Below are positions 12,751 to 24,957 of a DNA stretch of 60,000 nucleotides, in pieces. Within the stretch, counting starts at the first letter, position 1, and every line of letters starts with the position of its first letter. Below the pieces are notes generated by a model, which saw only the letters and a list, made by a program, of their open reading frames with translations, was not told where the DNA came from and searched no databases. The stretch is from contig CM043945.1 in NCBI GenBank assembly GCA_014529385.2, positions 154,350,741 to 154,410,740 of the forward strand. The letters run 5' to 3'. The position numbers and the translations under genes are program-made. This stretch comes from Adiantum capillus-veneris. Lineage: Eukaryota; Streptophyta; Polypodiopsida; Polypodiales; Pteridaceae.

Positions 12751-13129
12751 TGTCATAATAATCAATATCTAATTCTCCTAAATGATTTTCTCATATTAAA
12801 CTGATCATTTAATGTGGGAAAGTGCCAGGGGAGAAAAAGCTAGAATATTGGTTAAGCTGGTAGACCGGCCACAGTAGGGATCCAAAGGAGGGAAAATAGG
12901 GATCCAAAGGGGGGACCATCTGCAAAATAGCCATGTGCAACAATGGGCTAAAAAGACCCTAAGGTTCAGCCCATTAAGACTTCCAAAATGCTAAGGTTCC
13001 AAAATTCAAAGGTTGTGTCCAAAGGTCAAACCTAGGGGAAATTGGATGCTTTGTGTGTACCAAAAAAAGTCTTTGCAATCCCTACATGGGAGGGGGCGAG
13101 CCCTTCTTCTAGGGGATGAGAGAGAAAGT

Positions 13130-13163
<34 letters not shown>

Positions 13164-14354
13164 CTCCCTTTACACAAAGGGAATTAGGGACACATGTCAT
13201 CTCCCTAGCCCAGATGCCCACAAGGTGTGCCCAATTCCTATTGGATGGCCTTGGAGGTGGACCAATGAAATTTAAACTAGAGTAAATCTAGTTTAATTAA
13301 TTTAAAAAAACACTTAATAAAAGAACCAATGAGAATTAAGTCTCCTAGAAGACTATTGGGAAGTCTCCCAAGGGGTCCAATGAGCATTCAAGAGCCCAAT
13401 GGCATGCCTGATTCCTATTGGCCTGGAGGCAAAGAGGTCCAATGAGAGTTTAGTTTAATTATTTAATTACCTAAAGCTCTCACAAAAGGGGAAAGCGGGA
13501 CACATGTCAAAAGGCTATCACTTATGCTGCTTAATGGTGATAGGCTAGCCCTGGGGAGGGCCAATGAGGCTGCAGGAAGAGCAAATAGAAAGGGGGCTCG
13601 CCCAAGAGAGAGAGGGGGCTGATTTTGGCAAGGCATTATCACACACACACTCACACACAGTCTATGTGTGAAGCAAACAAGACTATCTCTTCCCAAGCTT
13701 TAATGGAGAGCTCATCACCTACTCCAAGCTTGTGAGATAGAAGCCTACATCAACACTCTCTTGGCATGTGGATGCAAATCCAACCAAGAGTCAAGCTTCA
13801 ATGCATGCTCATCTCCTCTACCAAGCTAATTACTAAGCTAAGCTATGCTAATATGAATGATTATGTGAGGAGATGTACATCTTTCTCATAAGATACTCCT
13901 TCTTCCTCTCAATCTACTCTCATACCCTGCTAGCTCTCACCATCTTCGAAGGTGTGTGAGGTCTTGGGTCTGAGAATGGGGATAATTCAAGTTGTGTTTG
14001 TTAAGTTTTTTGCTTAGTGCATGAAGCTTTCATCTTCATTGCACTAGCTAGTCTTGAAGGAACACAAAGAATTGTATTGTACAATGTCTCTCTTGATGGG
14101 AGAAACCATAATACAAAGCCTTTTGGAGGGGGGACCGGCTCCATGCAAATCCGGTCCTCAACTATTGTCATTAGCTTAATTTCTCGCTCTTTTGAAAGTA
14201 TTGTCGATGCTATCTAACTAGGTGTTATGCTTTTTGTTGCTCTCTCCACCCAAGCACTCTTGTAATTCTCATTAGGAATCTATTCTAATGAAATGGCCAC
14301 TATGTTCATGTTAATTTCCGCTACACATAAGTTATTAGGCCATTAAATGTTACA
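12751..14354 (+). repeat. 3' LTR of the chromovirus
   Basis: 1,604 bp, near-identical to 5,439-7,028, starting TGTCATAATAATC and ending ATGTTACA, then TTGTA (14,355-14,359). The CA microsatellite at 13,134-13,160 is longer than in the 5' LTR. The high similarity points to a fairly recent insertion despite the broken coding region. Confidence 0.95.
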
Positions 14355-14359
14355 TTGTA

Positions 14360-15850
14360 TAATTGGGATGATTTGTTGCATGAAACCTTGAGCTTAATAT
14401 CAATTGTATTTATCATTTTTTAGCAAAGAAGTTCTTATTGTACGTTCAAAAATCTGATTCTTACTCTTCCTCTTTCTCGTAGTCATTATCTTCCCCACCT
14501 CTGTTCACAACACCTCTTGAAATGTTTCAATCATTTTCTTCAATTATTTTTCTTTGTTTACTATGTAGACATAATTTGTTTGTGCTAGACAATCAAAGCT
14601 TTAACCAAGAAGTATTGCCTTCAATCCCAATTGCAAGTCCCTATCACAATGTAAGATGGAAATGCCTGCTTCTTCTAATCCTGTTGGAAGTGTCTACTGC
14701 CTCTTCAAGATGCATGGGCAAGAAAAACATGCCTATGAAAAAACCAAATTGGTTGTATCATGCTATGAAAATCAATGTTTGTATCAAAAAAATGTGGTGC
14801 AAGAGGGGTCGTGGCCAGATTGCTCAAGGCTTTCTTTGCCAAGGGTTGTCGAGTACATGACGTTCAAGGCAATTATCTTTAGTCTTCATGAATATCCTTT
14901 CCTCCTCTGGTGCATGTGACCATATCTCTGGCTTTTAGAAGTATTCTACAAATGTGAAAACCACCTCAGGTTTGTGAGATTTGGTAGCTTATTGTGGAGA
15001 TATTTGTGCCTCAAAATGACCATTTTAGGCGTAAAATCATCATAAATAGCAAAAATTTGTTCAGAAGTTCAAGAATGACCCCACTCACATTGTCATAATG
15101 GCCAAGCTATAGGGGTGCTTGTTTCACCCACAACATTTGATGCTCATGAAGAAGATAGCAACTTTCATGGTGGCGCTCATGAGCAATCCTATCCTCCTTG
15201 TTTTTGTCCGTGATGGATGATTTCTCCTCCTCAAAAGTTTGTGTAGCTATGTGTGTTAGAGTTTTTAAGAAGTTCTGCAATTGCCTGATTGGAGGCAAGG
15301 CTAAAAGACATAGTGAGAAAGACAACAAATTTGAGTAGTTCGTGGAGGTTTTTGGGAGCCGAGTCATTGTCTAATAATTAAGTGCTGTTGATCTCGGCTT
15401 AGCTCTTTTGTACTTGTAACTCCAAGCCTGAGACCATATTGCACCTTGTTTTACAATCTTGTAATGCTAAGCATAGGACACAAGCTCCATTTGTACATTC
15501 AAGCATGACGATAGTTCTTTTAGTTGGGAAACCTATAGAGTTAGGGCTTTTGGAGAGTCCTTTTCTTTTCTAGTTCTCTGCCAATGTACCTTGTTGTTGA
15601 ATTTCAACAATAAGGGAAACAATTGGGCATGTTGGTTGCGGATCTGGCCATCTTGGTACTCAAGCGCTATTGTTTTTTTAGAGTCCTTTGATTATGAGCT
15701 GAAACATGTCATACCACAAGGGAGGTTCCAAGTATAAACAAATGTGTTAGTTGACCACTAGCATAGTAAATCTTCTCGACAACTAAAGATCATTGTAGTT
15801 AAGGCCATACTATTGAATCACAATACAAATCAACCAAGGCTTTGCCTAAA
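14360..15850. other. non-coding stretch, nothing recognised
   Basis: An open frame of 112 codons (14,522-14,860, plus) and an overlapping one of 87 codons show no recognisable domain and no supporting context. I do not call a gene. Confidence 0.45.
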
Positions 15851-16065
15851 TGCATCCACGGAATTGGTTGAGTTCAATGATGCCAAAACATAATCTTCCA
15901 CCATAAAACACAAGAAGAGGTAAAATGTATCCACCAAATTGATTGCGTTCAATGATGCCAAAACATCACCTTCCACCATAAAACATGAGAAGAGGTAAAA
16001 TGCATCCACCACATTGATTTGAGTTCAATGCTGCCAAAATATCACCTTCCACCATAAAACATCAC
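15851..16065 (+). repeat. 75-bp tandem repeat, about 2.8 copies
   Basis: Copies start at 15,851, 15,926 and 16,001 (period 75 bp). Each starts TG[C/T]ATCCAC and contains TTCAATGATGCCAAAAC and CTTCCACCATAAAAC. The third copy is cut short. Confidence 0.85.
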
Positions 16066-17837
16066 ATAAGGAGTTTAACCCTACCAAAAGATAATTGGAG
16101 TTCATTTAACACAAAATGAACATCATGCGGATGTAAGTATATCTAGCACCAAAAGCTGAAATAATCAAGACTTTCCATGAATAGTCATACCTGTTTAATT
16201 TTAAGCTCTCAAGAAAGAGCACCCAAAGAACATTCCTCACTTGTAATTACATTAGCCTTGTAGATAAGCTACAAAAATCCAAAATATTCCTTGATGTGCC
16301 TATATTAGCCTCGCAAATAAGACACTAATAGCTAAGGTCTCCAATCAAGATCAACAGACGCATGCCAAGGACACACAATAGGAACTCAATGCCTAATCCA
16401 CTGATCTAGACCACGTATCTCAAGCATCAATGCTACTCCACAATCACAAGCAGAGGGTAAAGGGTAAGTACCAATACAAAATGTGCAAATCCTAAAACTA
16501 ATCCACAATCATCATTAAAGTAGAGGGTAAGATAAGTTAGAGCCTGCGGATCATAGCGTACCAACACCAAAAAAACTCAATCGATGAAGCCCCACAAGGC
16601 AAGAAATTAGTTGGAATAGGCCTCATAATCAAGAGCATAGAGCTACACAACCCGTATGAACTAAAGCATGATAGCCTACCTAAAGGATGCTAAAGCAGCC
16701 TGTATACGGGGGTTTTAGGGTGTTCAACTTTAAAAAAATACTTGCCCAAAAGACCCCCCCCCAAGGTAGCACTTTGTTCTGAACAAAGTCTGCCTTTTAA
16801 GTATATATCGATATAACGAGCTGGGGCCGGCATGCCAAATTATCGCCAGGGAAATCATCCATGGGTGGAGCATAAAGAGGGTGCACTTAAAATTTACCTC
16901 TAAATTTTCAATTTGAAGGTGAGAAGACCTACAAAATTTACAAGAAAATCGGTGTGAAAACCTTCAGATATAGTCAATTTACCTCTAAATTTCTCATATG
17001 TACGTTTCCCAAGGTTGTGAGAAAACTCTTTTTCGAGCACTGGTTGGAGCATAAAGAGGGTGCACTTAAAGCCAAAACACATAGAAGCCAAATTAGGGAA
17101 AGGAAGAAAACCCAGAGGAGACGAGCAGTAAAATAAACATCAAGAAAGAGAGTATTGCACTAAGAAGATGAAGAACGGCCTCAGAATGTAAGAAATGCCA
17201 AATAAGGAAGAATCTCAAACCTACCAAGATAATTTCAGAGATATTTCAGGGAAGAGACTTCAAACAGTTATGAAAGTCATGTAATCATACCAGGTTTACT
17301 TGATTAATTTTCAAAACCAGCAAAATTAAAATGTACTAGTACGGCCAGCCGCCTCTCTCTCTTTTTCTCTCTCCCTCTTTATCGCGTGCAGAAGGGCTTC
17401 TCTCATTTTTGGAGTTCAGCCTTCATGTCGCATATTTCAACACCTGTAAAGAGCTATCCCTTCCACCATATTATGTTAGTTTAGATATTTTGTCCCGTAT
17501 AACCAAGAGCATATATTGCTGGCAACCAAAAAAGGAGCGCTAAAGTAGTTGGGTTAGAATTCCACATGAGGAAGATGGGTGGTCCTACTTAACAAAAAGA
17601 AACTTAATCAACATTGCACCAATGAACCATGCTTGTTAGCAATTTACATCTCCACTATCATACCACATGCAGTAAAAACAAAGAGATATCTATGTAAGCT
17701 TTTCTTAGACTGCCACATACACCCGCCACCACCTTAATAACGACACCGTTACAGCTGCAAAACTCCTTCAAAATATGATGCCAAGTATACGATGGACATG
17801 AGCGCGAATCATTCGCCATGGAACAGCTTGGGTTGAT
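16066..17837. other. non-coding stretch with a 26-bp direct repeat
   Basis: No gene is recognised. A 26-bp exact direct repeat beginning TGGAGCATAAAGAGGG occurs at 16,866-16,891 and 17,045-17,070, 179 bp apart. A shorter TTTACCTCTAAAT repeat lies between them (about 16,895 and 16,978). A small CT-rich patch lies at 17,352-17,378. Confidence 0.5.
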
Positions 17838-18020
17838 CTAGGTGTAATTCAACGGACTCTTCCAATTCTTTGGCGCAAAAAGGCCAGGATTCTCGAGCAA
17901 AGACTCTGCCGATAGCACTCCATCAGCACCGGTCTCCCTGAGGCATTCATGCACATCCTCCAGGCATTGTATGTTCCCATTTGCCAGTACAGGAATATTG
18001 GTGAGGGCCTCCTTGATTGC
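17838..18020 (-). pseudogene. DUS1: tRNA-dihydrouridine synthase fragment (C-terminal part)
   Basis: On the minus strand this reads about 60 codons in one frame, from 18,020 to a stop at 17,838. They include IPVLANGNIQCLEDVHECL, then ETGADGVLSAESLLENPGLF. This is the conserved C-terminal half of the TIM barrel of eukaryotic DUS1-type enzymes, the flavoproteins that reduce uridine 16/17 in the tRNA D-loop. GNI and the GADGVLSAE phosphate/FMN-binding strand are well kept. No upstream exon joins it in this orientation. The N-terminal part of the same protein lies at 19.4-19.7 kb on the opposite strand, so the gene has been broken and partly inverted. Confidence 0.85.
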
Positions 18021-18059
18021 CTTAGTTTACTCTGACAACCCTCCCATCTTTCTGATCAC

Positions 18060-18730
<671 letters not shown>

Positions 18731-19416
18731 AATACACAAAAAGCTTAAAGTATCCATCTGCTTGGTCATAAAGCCTGATCGCCCTTTTGTCTTATCTGAA
18801 GGCTTTGCAAGTTATGTATCCTTTTTCAAGTTATGTATCTGATGGCGTTTTCCTAAGCAATTGCTCATGTCTTCTATGGAATGCAGGGTTACAACCTTTT
18901 AACCATCCTTCAGGGATTATAGCCATTTTCTTCTGTCCCAGTCAGGCCTCTGTGGAGAGCTTGATTCAACCTCCTCATATATACTCCAGGCGAGGGAGCT
19001 GTGGGTAACCTGCAGAGTAGATTACCATGTTATGGCACAAAAAGGTCAATTCTTTCAAGGAGATACGAGCTATGAGTTTCATTTCAAAACAACCATGATT
19101 GCAGGGCATTAATTGCCACTGTCAAGGTGTGGCTTTATGAAGTCAAAGCATTGTTTTCAAAAATTCACATTGAACAACCGTAAGATCTTGCTGGGCTCCA
19201 AGTAAGAAACCGTTGGCACTGCTTAATGAATAAGATGAAGGCATTAACCTGCTTTGAGGGTCACATTTGCTTTTTTTTTTTGTCATGGTTTCTAATTTCT
19301 TTTGATGTCAGTGTTGCTTGTATCATTCTGTGCTGTCACTGACAATTAATTTCTGTTGTATGCGGTGAGGATGTTGTTTGGTGACTTTTCTCAATTTATA
19401 ACTTTTGTTGCTACAG
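18731..19416. other. non-coding, possibly intron upstream of the DUS exons
   Basis: No coding similarity is seen. The stretch ends in a good plant 3' splice site (pyrimidine-rich, then TTGCTACAG at 19,408-19,416) directly before the DUS-like exon, so at least its end is intron. Confidence 0.45.
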
Positions 19417-19705
19417 GAAGATCGACCATTTGTTTGCGCGATTTTGTCCTAATGATCTTGAAAAGCTTCTTGCTGCAGCTCAAGTTGTTGAAGCATTTTG
19501 TGACTACATGGATATTAATCTAGGGTATGTTTGGCTTAACATTACTGGCAAAGACTGCTAAAAAACTCTTGTTCTGCTTGAACTTACTTCGTTTTTGGGT
19601 TTATGTAGGTGACCCCAGCGTATTGCAAAGCGTGGAAATTATGGTGCTTTTCTAATGGATGATCTCCCCCGGTTGAGAAATTAGCTCTGAAATTGGTTGG
19701 AAGAT
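19417..19705 (+). pseudogene. DUS1: tRNA-dihydrouridine synthase fragment (N-terminal exons)
   Basis: Two exons with an 84-bp GT...AG intron (19,525-19,608). Exon 1 encodes EDRPF, then after a one-base shift FCPNDLEKLLAAAQVVEAF and DYMDINLG. Exon 2 continues PQRIAKRGNYGAFLMDDLP. These are the FMN-barrel core motifs of DUS1-type enzymes. The catalytic Cys of the conserved GCPQ motif is replaced by a TGA stop at the exon junction. A further frameshift follows DDLP, after which VEKLALKLVG is legible in another frame. The C-terminal part is inverted upstream (17,838-18,020). Spliced-gene structure shows this is not a processed copy. Confidence 0.85.
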
Positions 19706-21763
19706 ACTCTTGCATATGCTCCCATGCTAGAGGAGGCAGGCTACTCTCTTCTTGCCAGCCCCGCGACAGAGAAAGAGGGTAAAGTGGTAGGAGTAGGCAT
19801 CGTATGCTCAGTAGGACCATGTGAAAAATACCAACAAGGCTGGGAAAAATAACCCCAGCCTCTGCAGGAGCCTAATGGCCATCGAACCAAGCCAAAACTT
19901 AACACTAAACATAGCAAGACACAACCTGGCATGAGAAACCTACCTCACACTGGCCGGGCACATACATCCACAAAACAACCCTCACTCCCTAACACCTATC
20001 CCTGGGAGAAAATGGGACCAATGGAATGAACCACGAGAGATGGATACACCTCGGTGTAACACGTTGGAGAGGGAAAATGGGGGAACACGCCGGACACAAC
20101 AACAAAAGACTCTCTATAGCTCAGGGTATCCACAACACCCCTATCCTCTCTGAAAACACCTTCAAAAACACACTTCTCACTAGCAGACCATTGCATGCTC
20201 TTTTTTCAATGTCTACACAGTCCACAAGTCCACCACACAACACACACCTATTGCCACGGTCGGTCTCCACCCTTACACACACATAGCCGCTCAATCTCAC
20301 TCTCTCACACAAAACACCGTCGGTCCGGGGGGGTACACACATCCGCACTGCCGACACCGAGGAGAGACACAAGAGCAGAAGAAAGAGAAAGGGGGGAAGG
20401 GGAAACAACAACAAAACTGGGCAATGGTGGCTTGATTATGCTTCAAAAGGCATGTACAAAGCTTGCAATTCCATCACCATGGCCATTTTCAAGAAAAATT
20501 ACAAAGGGATTAGACAGGCACACTCTTCTGTCAGACAGCTCCACTTTGTAGGCTTCAAACGACACAAAAAAATCCCCCGGCCCATTTCATTCAAAAAATA
20601 GCTTTTATAGTGGGGGGCTTCAACTTTGGAAACTGCTCTCTAATTGGTCCATCTGGAATCCCAGTTTGGCATCTTTTGGAAGGCGCGAGCCGCTTCATTT
20701 TCATCTCCTCTAACTATCTTTTTGCACTTGAGGGGTGGTGCACTAGCGACATTTTTGCACTTGAGGAGGTGGAAACATCTAGCTAAGGCTTTTGGGAATG
20801 AGCTACCGAGCAGGTGTTCACCATAGAAGCCTTTGCTTATCATGAATGATCAAGCATGCTAGGGGAGGTTAGCAAGCTATGTCAAAAACAATTTGGATGA
20901 GCATAAAGTCACTAAGTCATGCCAAAAAGCTTGCTCACTAGCCTCATGTATATATGTCTACATAGCCCTGCAAGTCTTGGAAGTGACCATGCAAAAGCTC
21001 ATGTATAAAGGTGTGGTTTGGGTGCTCATGTTCTGGGTTGTTTGAGTCCTCAAAACATGGTTTTTAATAAATATTTGCAGCCTTGCTTTATAGCTCGTGA
21101 ATCGAACTTGTACATCACGAGTTATGAGCATCCAAAGTGGACGGTCTCAACTTAGAAGGTGATTACGGGTGCATGCAACAAGGGCAACTGGGCCAACTTC
21201 AAAATTGGAATTAGAAATGCTGAGATTTCATAATTCTAGATGTAGCCAATAGGAGGGGCTTCAAGCCATGTGTTATGGTAAGTCATTCTGTGATCAGAGC
21301 ATCAAGGTATGTTTGGGGGAAGTTTGTCCAAGAAGCCCTCCTGCTTTGGGGCGAAATCCAGAATTTTGTGGGCACAAGGGGTTTGGGAGGATTGAGGATG
21401 AGGTTTCCATGTGTTGGGGGGGCTATCCCACATGGGAAAAAAAAAATGGAAGGTGGGGGGTATATAGCCTAAAGGGGGAGCCCATTATGGGTGTATCACT
21501 TGGTGAGAGGCTCTCAAGGCTTTCCATGGAGGGGCTGGTGGGCTCATGGGGAAGAGGGCTGCATTTTGGCAGCTCACACTCAGCTAGCTAGTTGCCTGGC
21601 ACAATTTTTGGTCCCTGACCACTTGCCACCACCCCATTCCTTGGTCAAAGGGTCACGACAACTCATCTTTTGCCCAAAAAAGGCTTAAAAGGAGCCAATT
21701 AAAAGATGCCTTGATAGAGAGCCTTGTCCACTAAGAAGAGAGAGAAAATTATTGGCAGTAAAA
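19706..21763. other. non-coding stretch, nothing recognised
   Basis: CA-rich and low-complexity around 19.9-20.4 kb. 'TTTTTGCACTTGAGG' occurs twice (about 20,730 and 20,750). Several open frames of 60-118 codons overlap on both strands without a recognisable domain. The last five bases (21,759-21,763, TAAAA) are the duplication of the solo LTR. Confidence 0.5.
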
Positions 21764-23279
21764 TGTAATGGAAATGGCCTATGAACTTTGAGAGTAGCGG
21801 AACTAGGAAACTAGGTAAAGCACTTTTGAGAGATTACTTTGTGAGCATATCGGGTGAACTTAATTGATGGTAGCAACATAAAATGGTACTTAGTTAACTT
21901 GACATGAACAATACTTTTGCAAGAGAGAGTATTCAGAGAACATGAAAATAGTTGAGGACCCGATTCATATGGAGCATAACATAAACTTGTAGAAACCATT
22001 AACAATCCCAAGCCTCAGTCCCAAGGCCTCAAACACCTTCAAAGGTGGAGAGAGCTAGCGGGGGTTGAGGGTAGGGAAGAGGAAGAAGAAACATTCCATA
22101 GGAGAAAGAATAGTTCCTCAATTATCATTACTCTTCTTGCTAGCATACATAATAGCATAGTAATGAAGATGGAGAATATGACAAGCTTAAGCATTGAAGC
22201 ATAACTCTTGGTTGTATTTGCATTCCATAGACAAGAGTGTTGGTGTAAGCTTTCACTCTCACAAGCTTGGAGAAGGAGGTGGTGTGCCTCAACTTTCACC
22301 AAGTGAGAATTGCCTTGAAAATGAGTGTGTGTGTGTAGAGTATACCACCCTAGCACCCCCCTTCCTTGCTTTGGGTAAAATTTCTACATGCTGCAAGCTC
22401 ATTGGACCCCTCTCCCCTTAGCCAATCACATGCAGCATGCAGTCAAGCACATGGGTAGTCTTTTGACAAGTGTCCTTCTTACCCCTTAGAGAGAGAGAGC
22501 TTGAAAATATCTAGATATTTTTTAGATGGAAGTAGAAGCCCATTGGACCCCTCTTTAGCCCAACCAATAGAATTCAAGCACACCATGGGGTTAAGCTTAT
22601 TGAGATTCTAACATGTGTCCCAAGTGCTCTTTTAGAACTCCCCTAACTTTGAGATTTTTATGCATAGGAAGTTTCTCAAGCAACTTCCTCATTAAGTGTG
22701 TAGGTTCTCTTTTTGACTCAAGCATCTTACCCCCATGCATAGGAAGCTTCTCAAGAAACTTCCTCATTAAATGTGACAAGTACCTCAAGTACCTTAGTCA
22801 TCAAGCATGACAAGCATCTTAGGTGGAGTTCCCACCTCAAGTAGAGCTAGGTGGAGTTCCCTAGCTTTTTTAAGTTTACGTCGGTTTTCCACCTCAAGCA
22901 CATCCCTAGCTTGCTTAAGTTTAGGTCGGGTTCCCACCTCAAGCACAACCCTAGCTTGCTTAAGGTTTGCACCTCAAGCACAACCCTAGCTTGCTTAAGT
23001 TTAGGTTGGGGTCCCACCCCAAGATCAACCCTAGCTTGCTTAAGGTCAAAGGACTTTTAACACTAACCATTGGAGGTCTTTTAAGCTTCATTAGTTAACC
23101 TTGCTCTTTAAGAGACCATCTCTCATTTGGGCCCCTTTACCATTGGCTCCATGTTGAGATAGATCCGTAAGCACATGTCTATATTCTAACCCTTGTTCTT
23201 GTTCATTATACCATATTAAATGTTTATTTTAATATGAGAAAATCATTTGGGTTAGTTAGATATTAGATATTTAATGACA
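21764..23279 (-). mobile_element. solo LTR of the chromovirus family
   Basis: On the minus strand it starts TGTCATTAAATATC at 23,279 and ends CCATTACA at 21,764. It follows the LTR of the 5.4-14.4 kb element throughout: the start with AAATGATTTTCTCATATTAAA, the CCAAT-rich segment, CTCCAAGCTTGTGAGA, CAACCAAGAGT and GCTAGCTCTC, and the final GGCCAT. It is flanked by TAAAA on both sides (21,759-21,763 and 23,280-23,284), as expected for LTR-LTR recombination that removed the body. It is clearly more diverged than the two LTRs of the full element, so it is an older insertion or a sister subfamily. Confidence 0.88.
22655..23045 (-). repeat. short tandem repeats inside the solo LTR
   Basis: Two arrays near the LTR's 5' end. 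About 22,664-22,785 has two copies of a segment with GCATAGGAAG[T/C]TTCTCAAG and CTTCCTCATTAA. About 22,830-23,045 has four to five imperfect copies, about 35-55 bp apart, of CCACCTCAAGCACAACCCT and AGCTTGCTTAAG. They are not seen in the LTRs of the full-length element. Confidence 0.7.
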
Positions 23280-23284
23280 TAAAA

Positions 23285-23925
23285 TATAAGGAAGCCCCCA
23301 TTTTTATAGCTGCAACACTTGCACAGCTTCCAGAGAGCTCATTTTTTAGCAAGAGAAAGGACATATCCATTTTTGAGTGGCCATAACTTCGTCATTTCTC
23401 CTCTATTTTTTGCCTATGGATACTCTACGGACATCTCCACAAGACGAGTTTTTTCATGATGTCCTCTTTTTCTCCTAAGTTTGAGTGTGTTCCATGCTTG
23501 AAGGGTTTTTCATAAATCTCTACAGGTGTTTTCGTTGTGCAATAGTTCTTCCTTACGATGGTGTGGCTCATGCAAGTCTATAGAGGCATTCATTTTCATT
23601 CTAGTTTGCACGCTAAAATCATTTTGGTGCCCCCACGGAGGAGCAAGTTCTCCCATGCTCCAATTCTTGTGAAATATGTCTATTCTGCAGACAGAGAATG
23701 TAAAGGGGATGTGGCTTCTTATGGACAATCACCTGTGTATGTGCAAATTGTGGACAACACTTGAGGTAGTCGTATAATTGGATTGCAAACTTTGGAGGGT
23801 TGTGAGGTTTTGTGAAGCCAAGCAATAGGGTTTGGGTTACCCAGTGTGAGGTGGATTAGGTACTAGATCGATCCATCGACATCCCTTAAGCTTTCGACGT
23901 CACATGTAAGTGTTTTTGTGGCACA
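23285..23925. other. non-coding stretch
   Basis: No gene or element end is recognised. It may be leader sequence of the gypsy remnant that starts at about 23,926. Confidence 0.4.
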
Positions 23926-24090
23926 AACGTGGCGTCCGAGTTCCCACAATTTCATGGATTTCCTAATGAGAATGTGCAAACGTTTATTGAAAAATTGGAA
24001 GTCAATTGCTTACTGCAAAATATACTAGACCAAGCTATATTGTTGCGGCTGTTGCAATACAATTTACAGGATGAGGGGAAACTTTGCAAG
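23926..24090 (+). pseudogene. gypsy Gag fragment
   Basis: About 50 codons read SEFPQFHGFPNENVQTFIEK, then LEVNCLLQNILDQAILLRLL and QYNLQDEG. The pattern (target-site Phe-Pro-x-Phe-x-Gly, then an amphipathic helical region ending in LxxL) is that of the N-terminal capsid domain of plant gypsy Gag proteins. Similarity stops at about 24,090, before the conserved W of the domain, so only a scrap remains. Confidence 0.5.
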
Positions 24091-24870
24091 GTGGGCGGCC
24101 GGCCCCAGAATCCGGCGGCAAGACCAAGAGCAGGTTAGACTATGGGTGGCCAACCTGGATACATACTAACCGTACATGTATGCCCTAGACGTGTGAAGCA
24201 ACAGAGTGGTGTAACTCCAACACAAACTTATCGGGTCCTTTTTGATGGGGGGCCCAAAGAGACAAAGGCAAAAAGATGTGTATGATGATGTGGCAACTAG
24301 ACAAAACTCCATGAATTGTGTTGATGACGTGATTGACTTTACGGATTTCCACGATTTACACTGCTGTTGTGGCACTTATACGGAATTTGGCAATTTGTGT
24401 TGGCTTAGCTTGGTGCTAGCTTATGGGCCCAGATGCTTTTAGACTTGAAGCTTTTCATATTTGCTGCTTTTGGAAGGCCTTGAGGCCTATAAATAAAGTG
24501 CTAGGGCCTTAGTCTCAGGAAGATAAGCTTGCGAGTCTCGTGCAGATAAGATTGGGAACATAGTTTATACGAGGACCCTCAGACATTGTACTTTGTGAAG
24601 CATTAATAATAAAGAAATAGCACAAGGGGGGCCAGTCTTTGGGGCCAATCTCTCTAGGCACAATACTTTGCCTTTCCGTGTTGTCTCTATCTCATTTTTT
24701 CCAATTCTTTCAATTTTGTAGCATGTGTTGTGGTAGATTCTCGACTTGCATTGTCGTGATCCAACGGGCATCTGGACTCTAGTCTATAACACCTACAATG
24801 CCAAACACATGAACAAGGCACATTTGTGGAGAAGAGAGATCATTGAGGTAGAAAGAGACACGACATTTGA
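24091..24870 (+). other. possible decayed LTR-like segment
   Basis: It contains a TATA-like CCTATAAATAAAG (24,487-24,499) and an AATAAAG polyadenylation-like signal (about 24,609), in the order expected for the end of U3, R and U5. No clear TG/CA ends or duplications could be placed. Confidence 0.3.
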
Positions 24871-24873
24871 GAA

Positions 24874-24875
<2 letters not shown>

Positions 24876-24928
<53 letters not shown>
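24876..24928. repeat. AT and GA microsatellites
   Basis: (AT)n at about 24,876-24,904 passes directly into (GA)12 at 24,905-24,928. It occupies the same place in this repeat as the (TC)73 tract at 18,429-18,574 does in the homologous copy. Confidence 0.85.
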
Positions 24929-24957
24929 TGGGAAAGGCTCTCCATGTTGATAACAAT

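Larger units (their letters stand above)
5434..14359 (+). mobile_element. full-length Ty3/gypsy chromovirus, decayed
   Basis: An LTR retrotransposon bounded by the 5-bp duplication TTGTA (5,434-5,438 and 14,355-14,359). It has two LTRs that start TG and end CA, an initiator-Met PBS just after the 5' LTR and a purine tract just before the 3' LTR. Between them lies a single gag-pol in the order Gag, zinc knuckle, protease, RT, RNase H, integrase, chromodomain, which is the chromovirus order. Both LTRs and both duplications are present, so the insertion is structurally complete. The polyprotein has three nonsense codons (9,973; 10,674; 11,390) and two frameshifts (about 10,345 and about 11,290), so it cannot move on its own. 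Confidence 0.95.

Noticed and set aside
14522-14919. Open frames of 112 and 87 codons just after the chromovirus
   Set aside because: Two overlapping frames of similar length, no domain, no splice or promoter context.
20121-20414. Minus-strand 97-codon frame with a signal-peptide-like start
   Set aside because: It lies opposite CA-rich low-complexity sequence, has no domain, and overlaps equally long frames on the other strand.
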